Below are positions 36,398 through 44,953 of a DNA stretch of 64,000 bases, piece after piece. The notes under the pieces were generated by a model that was not told the origin of the DNA, ran no database searches, and saw only the letters and a program-made list of their open reading frames with translations. The position numbers and the translations under genes were made by a program. Origin of the DNA: Leptolyngbyaceae cyanobacterium. GTDB taxonomy: Bacteria; Cyanobacteriota; Cyanobacteriia; Cyanobacteriales; Aerosakkonemataceae. Each line of letters begins with the position of its first letter. The first letter of the stretch is position 1. Location of the stretch: positions 124,001-188,000 of the forward strand of contig DATNQN010000029.1 in NCBI GenBank assembly GCA_036703985.1, written 5' to 3'.

Positions 36398-36414
36398 TCA
36401 GGAGTCAGAATTCA
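36398..36414. repeat. Inverted 17-nt copy of the STRR unit at 34177
   Basis: TCAGGAGTCAGAATTCA is the exact reverse complement of 34177-34193. The two copies bracket lexA and ampG. Confidence 0.8.
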
Positions 36415-36543
36415 CAATGAATGGGAGTGGTACTTGTAGATGAATCATCCTTCTGCATGAAAGCCCTCTGCTTTATCTTAGTGCTATTCATCTTGATTCT
36501 TTTTGTCAAAGCACCCCGATCGTCCCTTTAGTTGGCAACTTAT

Positions 36544-36735
36544 ATGGCTTTCTTCCGCTCATATGTCGCGCCCTTTTTGATTCTGTTAGTTTTTTTAGTA
36601 GCACTTTTGGCAGTTAACGCTCGCATATTTTTGCCTTCGGACATGGCTGCACCAGCACCGATCGAAAAAGTGAGCTTTGTAGGTACGCCTCAGCTAGCAG
36701 GGATATTTCCTACTAATTTTCAGGCTGATAGCTAA
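36544..36735 (+). CDS. Small single-pass membrane protein
   Basis: A 63-residue protein from ATG 36544: one membrane helix at about residues 7-26 (YVAPFLILLVFLVALLAVNA), then a short, proline-containing C-terminal tail. No family recognised. The TTG at 36532 would add four residues, and ATG fits better. Its stop codon overlaps the ATG of the acetyltransferase gene (TAATG), so the two are translationally coupled and probably functionally associated. Confidence 0.7.
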   Translation: MAFFRSYVAPFLILLVFLVALLAVNARIFLPSDMAAPAPIEKVSFVGTPQLAGIFPTNFQADS

Positions 36736-37235
36736 TGATAGCGGACTATCGGATCGATGATGGTTCTGCTCTGGATCGAGCAAAACTGGTACAGTTTTTG
36801 CAGCGCAGTTACCAGGAACTTTTTCCAGAGCAAAATTATGCTCATTTGGCGCAAACAGTAGAGAAATATTTTAGTTCGGAAACTCCTCTTTGGTGGGTAG
36901 AATATGTGGGAAATGCGGGCGAAGATACCGCCCAATTTGCTTCTCAAGAAGTGCGTAAACGTTCGGATTGGGTAGGTTGTCTTTGGTTGGGAAATGCGAT
37001 CGATCAAGTGTATGGCGATCGCCACGCCCATGTTTTTTTACTTTACGTCATACCACAACATCGCCGTCGAGGTATAGGTACTGCTTTGATGCGTCATGCG
37101 GAAAGTTGGGCTAAAAAAAGAGGCGATCGCAAAATCGGTCTTCAAGTATTTCAAGCTAATCAACCAGCCGTTAATTTATACCATCAATTGGGTTATCAAA
37201 CTCAATCTTTGTGGATGGTAAAACCTTTACCTTGA
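36735..37235 (+). CDS. GNAT-family N-acetyltransferase
   Basis: A 166-residue acetyltransferase. The acetyl-CoA-binding motif A is clear: VFLLYVIPQHRRRGIGTALMRHAESWAKKRG (shown in parts: VIPQHRRRGIGTAL at about residues 103-116). The C-terminal NLYHQLGYQ is the usual GNAT closing motif. The N-terminal half is diverged and sets the substrate, which cannot be predicted. It starts at ATG 36735, overlapping by one base the stop of the small membrane protein, so both are made from one mRNA. Confidence 0.88.
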   Translation: MIADYRIDDGSALDRAKLVQFLQRSYQELFPEQNYAHLAQTVEKYFSSETPLWWVEYVGNAGEDTAQFASQEVRKRSDWVGCLWLGNAIDQVYGDRHAHVFLLYVIPQHRRRGIGTALMRHAESWAKKRGDRKIGLQVFQANQPAVNLYHQLGYQTQSLWMVKPLP

Positions 37236-37327
37236 TACTCTCGTTGCCAAGCAACCCCGTGAAGCTAGTATTCTTATATTAGCTCGTTTAAATATTGCCA
37301 AATCTAGTATTTTGGCAGGTAGCTTTC

Positions 37328-37353
37328 GGGCAGGGAGAGAGACTTGTGACGCG
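37328..37353. repeat. Dispersed 26-mer, copy 1
   Basis: GGGCAGGGAGAGAGA followed by CTTGTGACGCG. A copy with two differences lies at 42509-42534 on the same strand. Both are in intergenic DNA. Confidence 0.6.
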
Positions 37354-37467
37354 CTTAAAATGAATTAATTGGTATTACACGAAAACGATCGAATTCAGAC
37401 GTTCCATACCCAATTCTTAAGGCTCGCTCCTAACAGTTAGTTTTCCAAACTAGTACTAGGAATGACA

Positions 37468-38718
37468 TTATTTCTTCTTGTTCGCGCCAAAGCCTTTTGG
37501 TTGATTCTTTGCTTTGCTTTTAGCCGTTTTTGCTTTACTCGTTAACGAATCACTAGTAGGCTTAGCTTCTTCAGAAGAAACAACATTTGATTTGATATCT
37601 TCCCTTATAGAAGCAGACCAAACAAATTGTCTACCGCAGTCTTTACAAAGGTATTTCTGTTTGTTTTTTTGCTTGCCATTTTTACGGACATCGCGAGAAT
37701 TACATTCCGGACAAGCTACCGTAATATTTGGACTTTCTGTTGATTTGGCAGTTTCTCCCTCGATTTTTGCCACTTCCACATCGCTGGTCTCTGGCTGCGC
37801 GATGGGTGTTTTTCCATTAGCGATCGCTACCGATTCATCGGCGCTAGATGGTGTACTTTCTATTTGATTTTCTTCGGTTTTTATCTCCCCTGTATCTTCC
37901 TTAATTTCTGCAACTTGCGTTACTTCATTTTCCACTTCTGGAGTAGCAGGTCGAACTGGCTCGGATACTTCATTAGATGGAAGAGACAGTTTTTCTGTCG
38001 GTGCTTCTTCTTGATTTAGATCGGCTACTCCATTAGCTTGTTCGCTGATATTCTCCGCAGCGATCTCCGGCGATGAATTTTCGGCTTGAATAGATTCTTC
38101 CGCGATATTTTCAGTTTCTACTTCATCAGGAGAAGTACTTGCTAAATCTGCTATTTCAGTAGCTTGTTCGGTTACGTTTTCAGATTCCGCAACATGGGTA
38201 GAAACTGGTGTTAAATCTGCGATCGCCTCTGGTTGACGAACGGGCGATTCATCTTCCACCGTAGGAGAAACTGGTTTTGTTTCGACAAGTAGATGTAGAT
38301 GAGAATCGGTAACTAAATGTTGGTTAGCTGGGGGAGGAGTAGGAGGTATCCAATTAGGATCGGGTTCTGGTATTTTCGGAGTGACGATCGGCAATCTAAC
38401 TTGTTTGGGTTTAGATGTAGTTAAGCGACTGATGCGATCGGCAATGTTCTCCGAAATGCTATAGGTAACTGGTAAGACTGTATGCTTAGAAACCGCAGCA
38501 TGAACTAGGGCCGCTGAGTGTTCAGACGGATCGGGACTTGGCCCCGCATCGCTTGTCGTGGTAGATGTTTGATTAACCTGTCTCGTCTCAGAGTGATGCA
38601 CGGACGGTACGGGAAGCGGCTGATGTACCAATCGATTAAATCGCTCGTGTTGACCCACTTGGGGAGCAAATCGAATTGAACGAACTAGTTGCCGATAAGG
38701 TTCTAAGTAATCTGTCAC
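37468..38718 (-). CDS. Acidic disordered protein with IS1-type zinc ribbon
   Basis: A 416-residue protein. Residues 1-40 form a conserved-looking start (DYLEPYRQLVRSIRFAPQVG). Residues about 45-325 are low-complexity, rich in Glu, Thr, Ser, Pro and Val. A zinc ribbon follows at about 329-365, with CPECNSRDVRKNGKQKNKQK and then YLCKDCGRQFVW, the N-terminal fold of IS1-family InsA proteins. The tail is Lys-rich (SKAKNQPKGFGANKKK). No transposase catalytic domain is present, so this looks like a domesticated DNA-binding ribbon rather than an insertion sequence. The start is ATG 38718. Confidence 0.75.
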   Translation of the reverse strand: MTDYLEPYRQLVRSIRFAPQVGQHERFNRLVHQPLPVPSVHHSETRQVNQTSTTTSDAGPSPDPSEHSAALVHAAVSKHTVLPVTYSISENIADRISRLTTSKPKQVRLPIVTPKIPEPDPNWIPPTPPPANQHLVTDSHLHLLVETKPVSPTVEDESPVRQPEAIADLTPVSTHVAESENVTEQATEIADLASTSPDEVETENIAEESIQAENSSPEIAAENISEQANGVADLNQEEAPTEKLSLPSNEVSEPVRPATPEVENEVTQVAEIKEDTGEIKTEENQIESTPSSADESVAIANGKTPIAQPETSDVEVAKIEGETAKSTESPNITVACPECNSRDVRKNGKQKNKQKYLCKDCGRQFVWSASIREDIKSNVVSSEEAKPTSDSLTSKAKTAKSKAKNQPKGFGANKKK

Positions 38719-39134
38719 ATTCGACTCCTGCGGTTGAGAATGTTAATTTAATTTATGTCTTTATGTTGTGTAATATACCAAATCCAACTTTTAAATATTA
38801 AAAAATTACGCTATGATTTTAAGGTTCTTAACTTTTATGTCTCTGGTGACAAGTTATGCCTGCCAGAGAAATTTTTTCATACCACGATCGGATAGGTGAT
38901 AAACTGAGTCAAGACAAGGTAAAATTGTTGCATACAACACAAAACAACAAAATGTCGATCGCATTAGTTACACCTACCAACAGGGAAAATCTTCCAAATA
39001 AAAACTAAAAACAACCATTTTTGTATATTTATCAAGATTTGGGATGCACGGTGTATCTTTGCAAAGGGTAGAGTGGTTGAACTCCCAATTAAGTGCTAAT
39101 CCCCTTGGTCGATTGCCGTGGGAGTTGGAAAATT
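38719..39134. other. Divergent intergenic region
   Basis: 416 AT-rich bases with no ORF. One hairpin, TCTCTGG (38840-38846) with CCAGAGA (38863-38869), is followed by AATTTTTT. It might terminate a short transcript. A GTG in frame at 39093 would extend the next gene by 14 residues. Confidence 0.5.
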
Positions 39135-39893
39135 ATGTATGACGAAGACGACTTAATTTTATTAGAACTGGAAGACGAACTAGAAAGTCCTCTCGATCGC
39201 CTGGAACCTTTAGAAGCCGAGTCAGAAGCGGACAAGCCAGATCCAGAAGCGATGCTGGCGCTGCTGAAGTCCCACGACACGCCCCAAAGGATGTTAGCGG
39301 CGCGGGCTTTTTGTGAAATCGAAGATAAAAGGGCGATTCCTCATCTGATTCGCTTATTAACAGATGCTTGTCCGTTAGTGCGGGTGAGTGCTGCTTATGC
39401 GTTGGGACGCAACCCCAGTCCAGATGCGGTGGAACCTTTAATCGACCAACTCAACCGCGATTGGAACGGTTACGTCCGCAAAGGGGTAGTTTGGGCATTG
39501 GGAAATTGTCGCGATCGTCGTTCTTTAACACCGCTAACCGAAGCACTCAAAACCGATATTTCTGCCGTCCGTCTCTGGGCTGCCAGCGGTTTGGCACAAA
39601 TGGCTGAAGCTGGCTACGATGTGGTAGTAGCAGCAGTTCCGCCCTTGATCGAAGCGTTAATTCAAGATCCGGTGTCAGCTGTACGCAGTAATTGCGCTTG
39701 GGCGTTAGGACAACTTTGCCGGGAATTGCCTTCTAATGTCGTTTATGCTGGTGCGATCGACGGTTTGATTTTGGCATTAGAAGAAGATAAAGATATGGGA
39801 GTGAGAGAAGACGCCAAAGCTTCTCTACTAAGAGTAGGCGATCCGCGCGGACTGCAAGTAATCGAAGCCTTGGAACAAGAACCGCTACTCTGA
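39135..39893 (+). CDS. HEAT-repeat protein (PBS-lyase-like)
   Basis: A 252-residue helical repeat protein. After an acidic N-terminus (YDEDDLILLELEDELESP), HEAT repeats of about 30 residues run from about residue 46: RMLAARAFCEIEDKRAIPHL, LVRVSAAYALGRNPSPDAVE, YVRKGVVWALGNCRDRRSL, AVRLWAASGLAQM, AVRSNCAWALGQL, and GVREDAKASLLRVGDP. The fold is shared by CpcE/F lyases and NblB, but no bilin-lyase partner is adjacent. ATG 39135 is preferred over GTG 39093 because GGAG lies upstream. Its end overlaps the sipA stop by 9 bases, tail to tail. Confidence 0.88.
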   Translation: MYDEDDLILLELEDELESPLDRLEPLEAESEADKPDPEAMLALLKSHDTPQRMLAARAFCEIEDKRAIPHLIRLLTDACPLVRVSAAYALGRNPSPDAVEPLIDQLNRDWNGYVRKGVVWALGNCRDRRSLTPLTEALKTDISAVRLWAASGLAQMAEAGYDVVVAAVPPLIEALIQDPVSAVRSNCAWALGQLCRELPSNVVYAGAIDGLILALEEDKDMGVREDAKASLLRVGDPRGLQVIEALEQEPLL

Positions 39894-40124
39894 TTTCTCC
39901 GGTGCAAATCCTAAAGATTCGATGTATTGACTATCGATCAAAAAAGCACCTTTAGAGAAGCGCACTCCCCAATAACCACCGGGACGGCGATCGATCACCG
40001 TACCTTCTTCTCCCAAACTAATTACATTCGGCGGACGCAACATCGGCATCGGGTCAGCCGTTTTCACGTAAGGTGGTAATGCTACCACTCGCACTTTTTC
40101 ACCGACAATAAATTCTTTGGTCAT
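39885..40124 (-). CDS. sipA: SipA (DUF3148), NblS-interacting protein
   Basis: A 79-residue SH3-like protein. SipA binds the ATPase domain of the sensor kinase NblS and takes part in high-light and nutrient-stress control. The core VGEKVRVVALPPYVKTADPM and MLRPPNVISLGEEGTVIDRR then GGYWGVRFSKGAFLID are highly characteristic. The start is ATG 40124. Its last 9 coding bases overlap the opposing HEAT-protein gene, so the two convergent transcripts must overlap. Confidence 0.88.
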   Translation of the reverse strand: MTKEFIVGEKVRVVALPPYVKTADPMPMLRPPNVISLGEEGTVIDRRPGGYWGVRFSKGAFLIDSQYIESLGFAPEKSE

Positions 40125-40267
40125 TGGTTATTGGTTATTTGATTTTTGATTGACCGCAAACAAATTTAGAACTTTTTTGTAGTGAGGACTTCAGTCCTCT
40201 TACTATCATGCGATCGGGTAAAGCAAAATAAGCAAACCACTTTACCCAATCTAAAATTTAAAATTGC

Positions 40268-41311
40268 TCACGGTGCTTGCCAGATCTTTTTATGATATTG
40301 GTCTAACTCGGCATAAGGGTCAACATTGCCGTGGGAATGGCTATGACCGTGATGATGAGAATGGTCATGATGGTGATGATGGTGATGTTCGTGTCCCTCA
40401 TGATGGTGGTGGGAGTGAGAATGTCCGTTTCCATTTCCCACTGCGGCTAAGCGAAACTTACACATTTCGCAGTTCATCTGCACTTCACCTAGCTGCGTTT
40501 CGATTTCCCGTTCTCTAATTACCTGTAAAAGTTGAGGATGGATGCCCATTTCCGGCAAACAAGTCATGGCAATATGGGGATATTGCTCTTGTTGTTGGGC
40601 GGTAATATCAAAAATCTTTTTAACTAAAACTCCAGTAAATAAGAAGTAAGGTAAAACGATAATTCTTTTAGGTTGGTAGAGTCTGGCGCGACGAAAACCT
40701 TCTTCCAGTCGGGGGTGAGTAATCCCGATAAAGCAGGTTTCGACAGTTGAGTAACCGCTGCCTTCCCAGAGAATCCGCGCTAATTTGTAAACATCGCCGT
40801 TAGCATCCGGATCGCTGGAACCCCTTCCCACAAAAAGCAAAACCGTATCTTCCCTGTTATATTCCGGTCGATCGAGTAGGGCAAGACGCTGACGCCACAA
40901 TTCTAAAATTCCCGGCGTGATGCCAAAATGACGCCCGTAGTAAAACTTTAATTGCGGATGGCGAAGTTTTGCTCGGTCTAACTCGTTGGTGATATCAAAT
41001 TTATTGTGCCGCGCCGCAAATAACAACACTGGTAGCACGGAAAATTCGGTATAACCTTGTTCTACACATCGGTCTATCCCTTCTTGAATGGTAGGCCCAG
41101 TGAGTTCTAGGAAACAAGGGACAACAGGGCGAGAGTTATCTAAATCTTGATATGCAGCGACAAAATCTAAGAAAGTTTGCCTTCCCTCCTCATCTTTGGT
41201 ACCGTGTCCCACCATTAATAAAGGGCGTTGTAGTGGTAATGGTGGGAATTCGAGGGATTGAACGGGTGAATCGGACAGAGAAATCAGAGTAGTTGAATTT
41301 ACTGTAGGCAT
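40268..41311 (-). CDS. cbiX: Sirohydrochlorin/cobalt chelatase, CbiX/SirB type
   Basis: A 347-residue class II chelatase that inserts Co2+ (cobalamin route) or Fe2+ (siroheme) into sirohydrochlorin. Two CbiX modules are present: the first begins [20 protein letters not shown], and the second follows [18 protein letters not shown] with [17 protein letters not shown]. Near the C-terminus are NCEMCKF (CxxC) and a His-rich stretch of about 21 histidines at residues about 292-328, which probably stores or delivers metal. A cobalamin riboswitch lies directly upstream, so expression is likely repressed by B12. This favours the cobalt role. The start is ATG 41311. Confidence 0.92.
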   Translation of the reverse strand: MPTVNSTTLISLSDSPVQSLEFPPLPLQRPLLMVGHGTKDEEGRQTFLDFVAAYQDLDNSRPVVPCFLELTGPTIQEGIDRCVEQGYTEFSVLPVLLFAARHNKFDITNELDRAKLRHPQLKFYYGRHFGITPGILELWRQRLALLDRPEYNREDTVLLFVGRGSSDPDANGDVYKLARILWEGSGYSTVETCFIGITHPRLEEGFRRARLYQPKRIIVLPYFLFTGVLVKKIFDITAQQQEQYPHIAMTCLPEMGIHPQLLQVIREREIETQLGEVQMNCEMCKFRLAAVGNGNGHSHSHHHHEGHEHHHHHHHDHSHHHGHSHSHGNVDPYAELDQYHKKIWQAP

Positions 41312-41361
41312 GAATTTTAGTTCCTTTCCCGTGCGAGGCAGGAAATTTGAAGTGGATAATT

Positions 41362-41470
41362 AACCGGTAGGCATTCTGGCTTAGGAGGTAGTGTAACCTC
41401 GTTTACAGCTGCCGCACAGCCTCGGACTTCCACCGAAGTTTCCCTACCGTGTTACTTTTGAGACGTGCTT
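41362..41470 (-). promoter_or_regulatory. Cobalamin riboswitch
   Basis: On the minus strand the leader of cbiX reads GGTAGGGAAACTTCGGTGG, AAGTCCGAGGCTG, GCAGCTGTAAACGAGG and AAGCCAGAATGCCTACC in order. These match the AdoCbl class core (GGGAA, GGTG-AA-TCCG, GCAACTGT-like box, GCCAGxxxxCCTxCC). The terminal GGTAGG/CCTACC segments pair to close the domain. It ends about 50 bases before the cbiX start, suiting control of translation or termination. Confidence 0.88.
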
Positions 41471-41477
41471 TGATATC

Positions 41478-41792
41478 TTAACCGATCTGGCTACTGGGGA
41501 AAATGCGGGGTGGTGGGATGCAATGGTATCCGAGACCTGGAGGTTGACCGATTGTTGTCTCCCCCCAGGTCTTTAAACCCTCATAAATTACCTCTAAAGA
41601 TGTGGTTTGCAATTTTGCGGTTAATTGGCGAATGGCGTTCATTTCTGCATGAGCAGATGGGTCATTGTCTCGCCGTACCGTGTTATGTGCGGCGATCGCA
41701 ATTTCACGATCTTTAACTATAATCGCCCCATAAGGGGCATCCCCCAATTTTGCTTGCGCGATCGCCATCCTCATCAAATCTTCTCGGTTCAT
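41478..41792 (-). pseudogene. Truncated cytidine/guanine deaminase-family gene
   Basis: The frame begins well at ATG 41792 (MNREDLMRMAIAQAKLGDAP) with AGAAGAG upstream. It contains GAIIVKDREIAIAAHNTVRR and the zinc-ligand and catalytic motif HAEMNAIR. After TTSLE the family sequence (TLYTTCEPCPMC) is replaced by an unrelated tail, so the PCxxC zinc ligands are missing. The 104-residue product is about two-thirds of normal length. A hairpin (41533-41540 with 41565-41572) and the cobalamin riboswitch follow the break. It is probably inactive after a deletion or rearrangement. The open frame extends further upstream to 41855. Confidence 0.7.
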
Positions 41793-41879
41793 TTTTTTCT
41801 CTTCTATTCGGTAGTCATATTTTGATCCGTTGGAGGTTACGACAACGTTCTTCAAACCAAGGTCAAGTTTTCGTTGCTA

Positions 41880-42386
41880 TCAAAAATTGTCGGAATTAGG
41901 AACGATTCGACAAACTTCTGAAGCATCTACCTGACGAACGAGTTGTGCGATCGACTTTCCCGACACTGGTTCGAGCCAATTTGGGGCAATTTCCGCCAAA
42001 GGTACTAACACGAATGCTCGTTCTCTCATGCGCGGATGGGGTATCTGAAGGTGAGACGATTCTAAAACTACATCATCAAATAGTAATAAATCAAGGTCTA
42101 ATGTTCGCGGCCCCCAACGTTCTTGACGAACTCGACCAAACTTAGCTTCAGTTTCCAGTAAAGTCGCTAGTAATTGTTGGGGACTCATCAGCACTTGCAA
42201 TAAGACACACCCGTTCAAATAATCAGGCTGTGGTGGGCCAACAGCTTTGGTGCGATACCAACTAGATCGAGCTAGCAATTCGATCCCAGGCGTTTGGTCT
42301 AACAGTTGCACGGCAGATTGCAGAATATTTTGAGAATCACCCAGGTTGCTGCCGAGAGCGATCGCGCTCTTGCCAGATAGTATCAC
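41880..42386 (-). CDS. folK: HPPK, dihydropterin pyrophosphokinase
   Basis: A 168-residue folate-pathway enzyme that transfers pyrophosphate from ATP to 6-hydroxymethyl-dihydropterin. The N-terminal ALGSNLGDSQ, the SSWYRTKAVGPPQPDYLNG substrate segment and the signature RWGPRTLDLDLLLFDDVV at about residues 91-108 are all present. IPHPRMRERAFVLVPL is the usual C-terminal motif. The start is ATG 42386. It ends 24 bases before the truncated deaminase frame on the same strand, so the two could have formed an operon. Confidence 0.95.
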   Translation of the reverse strand: MILSGKSAIALGSNLGDSQNILQSAVQLLDQTPGIELLARSSWYRTKAVGPPQPDYLNGCVLLQVLMSPQQLLATLLETEAKFGRVRQERWGPRTLDLDLLLFDDVVLESSHLQIPHPRMRERAFVLVPLAEIAPNWLEPVSGKSIAQLVRQVDASEVCRIVPNSDNF

Positions 42387-42786
42387 TCCGATTTCCCTTT
42401 TGATTGCGAATTGTTACGAAAAATTGGACAAAAGAACTCATACCTTTATCAGTATCAGTAAAAGCCTGCCACACTTATAATTTTGACAGGGGGCAAGGGG
42501 AGATTGAGGGGCAGGGAGAGAGATTGGTGACGCGGTGAAAGCGAATAGGGAGCGAACTTAATACTTAAGTTGATTCTTCAGTTATTCCTAAGAAAGATGC
42601 AACTGAAGGGCGATCTATCGTTAACTATGATTAAGCGATCTCCTTGACAATTGACACAGTTGTTATTTTGAGTGAAAAATGTTCCCGAAATAGCAAAAGC
42701 TGTTTTGCCTAGTTGCTAAGGTTCTGCTGCCAGCAGGGTCTGCTCCCAGTTAACATAACCAAGGTTGTGCTTTTCGAGATAACAAC
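42387..42786. other. Divergent intergenic region with dispersed 26-mer copy 2
   Basis: 400 bases with no ORF. It carries the second copy of the GGGCAGGGAGAGAGA-type 26-mer (42509-42534). A TTGACA hexamer at 42644-42649 could be part of the CAAD-protein promoter, but no well-spaced -10 element is evident. Confidence 0.5.
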
Positions 42787-43230
42787 ATGGAAACTAAAGA
42801 CCCCCAAATGCCACAAACTGAAATACCCAAAATAGAGGTCACTGTTCAAGAAACAGATGATGCTCCCTTGGCCAAGTTCCCTTCCGGAAATGAGTCCAGC
42901 GCTCAGTGGCAAGAATACTGGGATCAGTTTGTTTTATATCTATCAAAGCTGCCTGATTACCTGGGTGATTTTTTTGGCGAATACCAAAAACCCCTGATCA
43001 CCGTTGGATTGATCGTAGCTGCCTTTGTCACCGTGAAAGTGACCCTAGCGGTATTGGATGCACTGAACGATTTGCCGCTGCTGTCGCCTTTCTTCGAGCT
43101 AGTTGGTATCGGTTACTCAGCTTGGTTTGTTTGGCGCTACTTGCTCAAGGCGTCAACTCGCCAAGAGTTAGGTCAAGAGGTGAAAGCGCTGAAAAACCAA
43201 GTTTTGGGAGGCAACTCTCATAAAGTCTAA
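42787..43230 (+). CDS. CAAD-domain (CURT1-like) thylakoid membrane protein
   Basis: A 147-residue protein with the CAAD domain, first named from cyanobacterial aminoacyl-tRNA synthetases and related to the plant CURT1 thylakoid-curvature proteins. After a polar N-terminus (residues 1-45) an amphipathic helix (WQEYWDQFVLYLSKLPDYLG) precedes two closely spaced membrane helices at about 75-95 and 100-121 (FELVGIGYSAWFVWRYLL). A C-terminal helix is rich in Lys/Glu. It is not fused to a synthetase here. The start is ATG 42787, and a strong terminator follows. Confidence 0.88.
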   Translation: METKDPQMPQTEIPKIEVTVQETDDAPLAKFPSGNESSAQWQEYWDQFVLYLSKLPDYLGDFFGEYQKPLITVGLIVAAFVTVKVTLAVLDALNDLPLLSPFFELVGIGYSAWFVWRYLLKASTRQELGQEVKALKNQVLGGNSHKV

Positions 43231-43282
43231 CGACTCAAGCAAGTTCCCCGATCGGCATTTGTGAAAGTTGTAAATGCGTAAG

Positions 43283-43322
43283 CAAACAAAAACGTCCGGA
43301 ACACCTCGGACGTTTTTGTTTG
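43283..43322 (+). terminator. Strong rho-independent terminator after the CAAD gene
   Basis: A perfect 16-bp stem (CAAACAAAAACGTCCG at 43283-43298, CGGACGTTTTTGTTTG at 43307-43322) has an 8-nt loop. The U-run lies within the 3' arm. Confidence 0.9.
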
Positions 43323-43585
43323 TAAAATATTATGTTAATGTAGGTTGCCAAGAGTTATAATGCAGCGATTCCCAGAAAATCCCAGCCGCAGTTAAACCTA
43401 AGGAAGAACTGCTTTTTCAGCTTCCCCAGAAGCTAATACGGAATTTGGCGTGATTTACATCACTGAAAAAAGATGACATTATCACAACCGATCGCGCTCC
43501 CGTATCACTCAGCTTTGTAAGCTCGTTAGTCATATTGAGGGAATGGGCCGATCGTAAGTCGCCTAATTAAGGTGAGGAGATATTT

Positions 43586-43696
43586 ATGAAAACAATTTTA
43601 ACAATTAAGTGGTTGATGGAAACCATTGCTCTACAATTTATTACCCTAAGCTTGGCTTCTTTAGCGCTAATCTGGTTTGCTCGTTCCGGTTGGTAG
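43586..43696 (+). CDS. 36-residue single-pass membrane peptide
   Basis: ATG 43586 is preceded by GAGGAG at good spacing. The peptide starts MKTILTIKWLMETIALQF, continues as a hydrophobic helix (TLSLASLALIWFA) and ends RSGW. Its size and single helix recall the small subunits of photosynthetic or NDH complexes, but I cannot match it to a known one. It lies alone between a terminator and a secreted-protein gene. Confidence 0.6.
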   Translation: MKTILTIKWLMETIALQFITLSLASLALIWFARSGW

Positions 43697-43914
43697 ATTT
43701 ATGTTTTAGGCGCTCTCCAGAGATGAAGGGGTGAGAAGTGGGAGCGATGGGAGAAAGACTTTTTCGGTGCTTCAAATCGGTCGTCCAAAGCGAGAAAACC
43801 AGTCAGGTGAGTTCGATTTTCCCTTGGTAGAATGACAGCTAAGTTAGGCGATCGCAAATCTAAAATTAATTTCAAACGCTATCCTTAGTAGCAACGCCCC
43901 ATTACCAAACTCAA

Positions 43915-44757
43915 ATGATTAAGAGATTCGCCGTAACTCTCTGCCTGTTGACAAGTACTATATGGATTGCTACCTCTGTCCCAGCAGTATTCGCACAGGA
44001 AGCTACCCCCACAGTTACGCAAGAACAGACTGTTTCAAATCCTACTCTGACACTGCAAGATTTGCCTCCTGGTTTTCGAGAACTGCCGAAAAACATGGAA
44101 GAGTTGGTTAAACCCAGATTAGAAGCTTTTACGCAAAAATTAACTCAAACAGGGATGAAACCTGGTAAATACTTTATTTTTGTCAATCCCCAAACCCGTC
44201 AAGTATTATTTGGGTTTACTGGAGTGTTTCCCACTCAACCAGAACAAGCAGATTTCGATGCTATCCTCAAACAAATGCAAGAACCGGAAGTTCAGCAAGA
44301 AATTATCAATCGATATCGGGATGCTTTCAAGCAAGAACGGATCGAAATTGTCGATTATAGTCCGCTTCCGGACTTAAATAATATTGCAGAAGCTTCCACA
44401 GGGATGAGCGTCTCGATTGCCATGCAAGGACAACCTTTGCGTTTGGATATCACCGCATTTCGACGCAGCAACATAGGCGCATTTGCCGCTATTATCAACT
44501 CTAATCGTCAAGTCAGCAGTCAAGCCGGCTCTCAAGAGCAAGTTTTAAAGTTAGACACGATCGCGCGTAAGTTAGATAGTCGCATTTTAGAAAGTTCTGG
44601 TACGGCAATTCCCGTAGTTGCACCTAATTTAGAAGTGACTCCCAACCAATCAGCCAATCCTCCAGCGAATCTCACACCTGCCGATGATGCGGGGAGCGAT
44701 TCTACGGGAGTCGGTGATTCTTCAGTTAATTTTCCCGACAGTATGGAAATTAAATAA
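43915..44757 (+). CDS. Secreted protein of unknown function
   Basis: A 280-residue protein with a classical signal peptide: residues 1-28, MIKRF, a hydrophobic core and VFAQE at the cleavage site. The mature part has a LPPGFRELP stretch, then a region with repeated PGKYFIFVN, VLFGFTGVFPTQPEQADFDA and DYSPLPDLNNIAEAS. It ends in a Pro/Asn/Ser-rich tail from about residue 240. No family recognised. It is probably periplasmic. The start is ATG 43915. A 32-nt perfect palindrome follows the stop. Confidence 0.8.
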   Translation: MIKRFAVTLCLLTSTIWIATSVPAVFAQEATPTVTQEQTVSNPTLTLQDLPPGFRELPKNMEELVKPRLEAFTQKLTQTGMKPGKYFIFVNPQTRQVLFGFTGVFPTQPEQADFDAILKQMQEPEVQQEIINRYRDAFKQERIEIVDYSPLPDLNNIAEASTGMSVSIAMQGQPLRLDITAFRRSNIGAFAAIINSNRQVSSQAGSQEQVLKLDTIARKLDSRILESSGTAIPVVAPNLEVTPNQSANPPANLTPADDAGSDSTGVGDSSVNFPDSMEIK

Positions 44758-44762
44758 TAGTA

Positions 44763-44794
44763 AAGTAGAGACATTCGATCGAATGTCTCTACTT
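44763..44794. repeat. 32-nt perfect palindrome after the secreted-protein gene
   Basis: A self-complementary sequence centred on TTCGATCGAA with flanks AAGTAGAGACA and TGTCTCTACTT. It starts 6 bases after the stop codon and would form a hairpin in either transcript. It embeds a CGATCG HIP1-like core. Confidence 0.9.
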
Positions 44795-44953
44795 CCGTGA
44801 TGGGCAAATGTTTTGCTTAATACATTATTAACTTTTTTAAAGTTTTGAGGTAATAAATCTTATATTAGCAGGATAATTTAACAGAAATAAATATTTAGGG
44901 TGCAGAGTTTAGTTTTAAAATCGAAACAATCATAAAAAGCTGGAAAATTAATA

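Noticed and set aside
37468-38718. Insertion sequence of the IS1 family
   Set aside because: Only the zinc ribbon is present; no InsB transposase, no terminal inverted repeats seen.
41510-41825. Two overlapping plus-strand frames in the deaminase region
   Set aside because: Antisense to the truncated deaminase; composition not protein-like.
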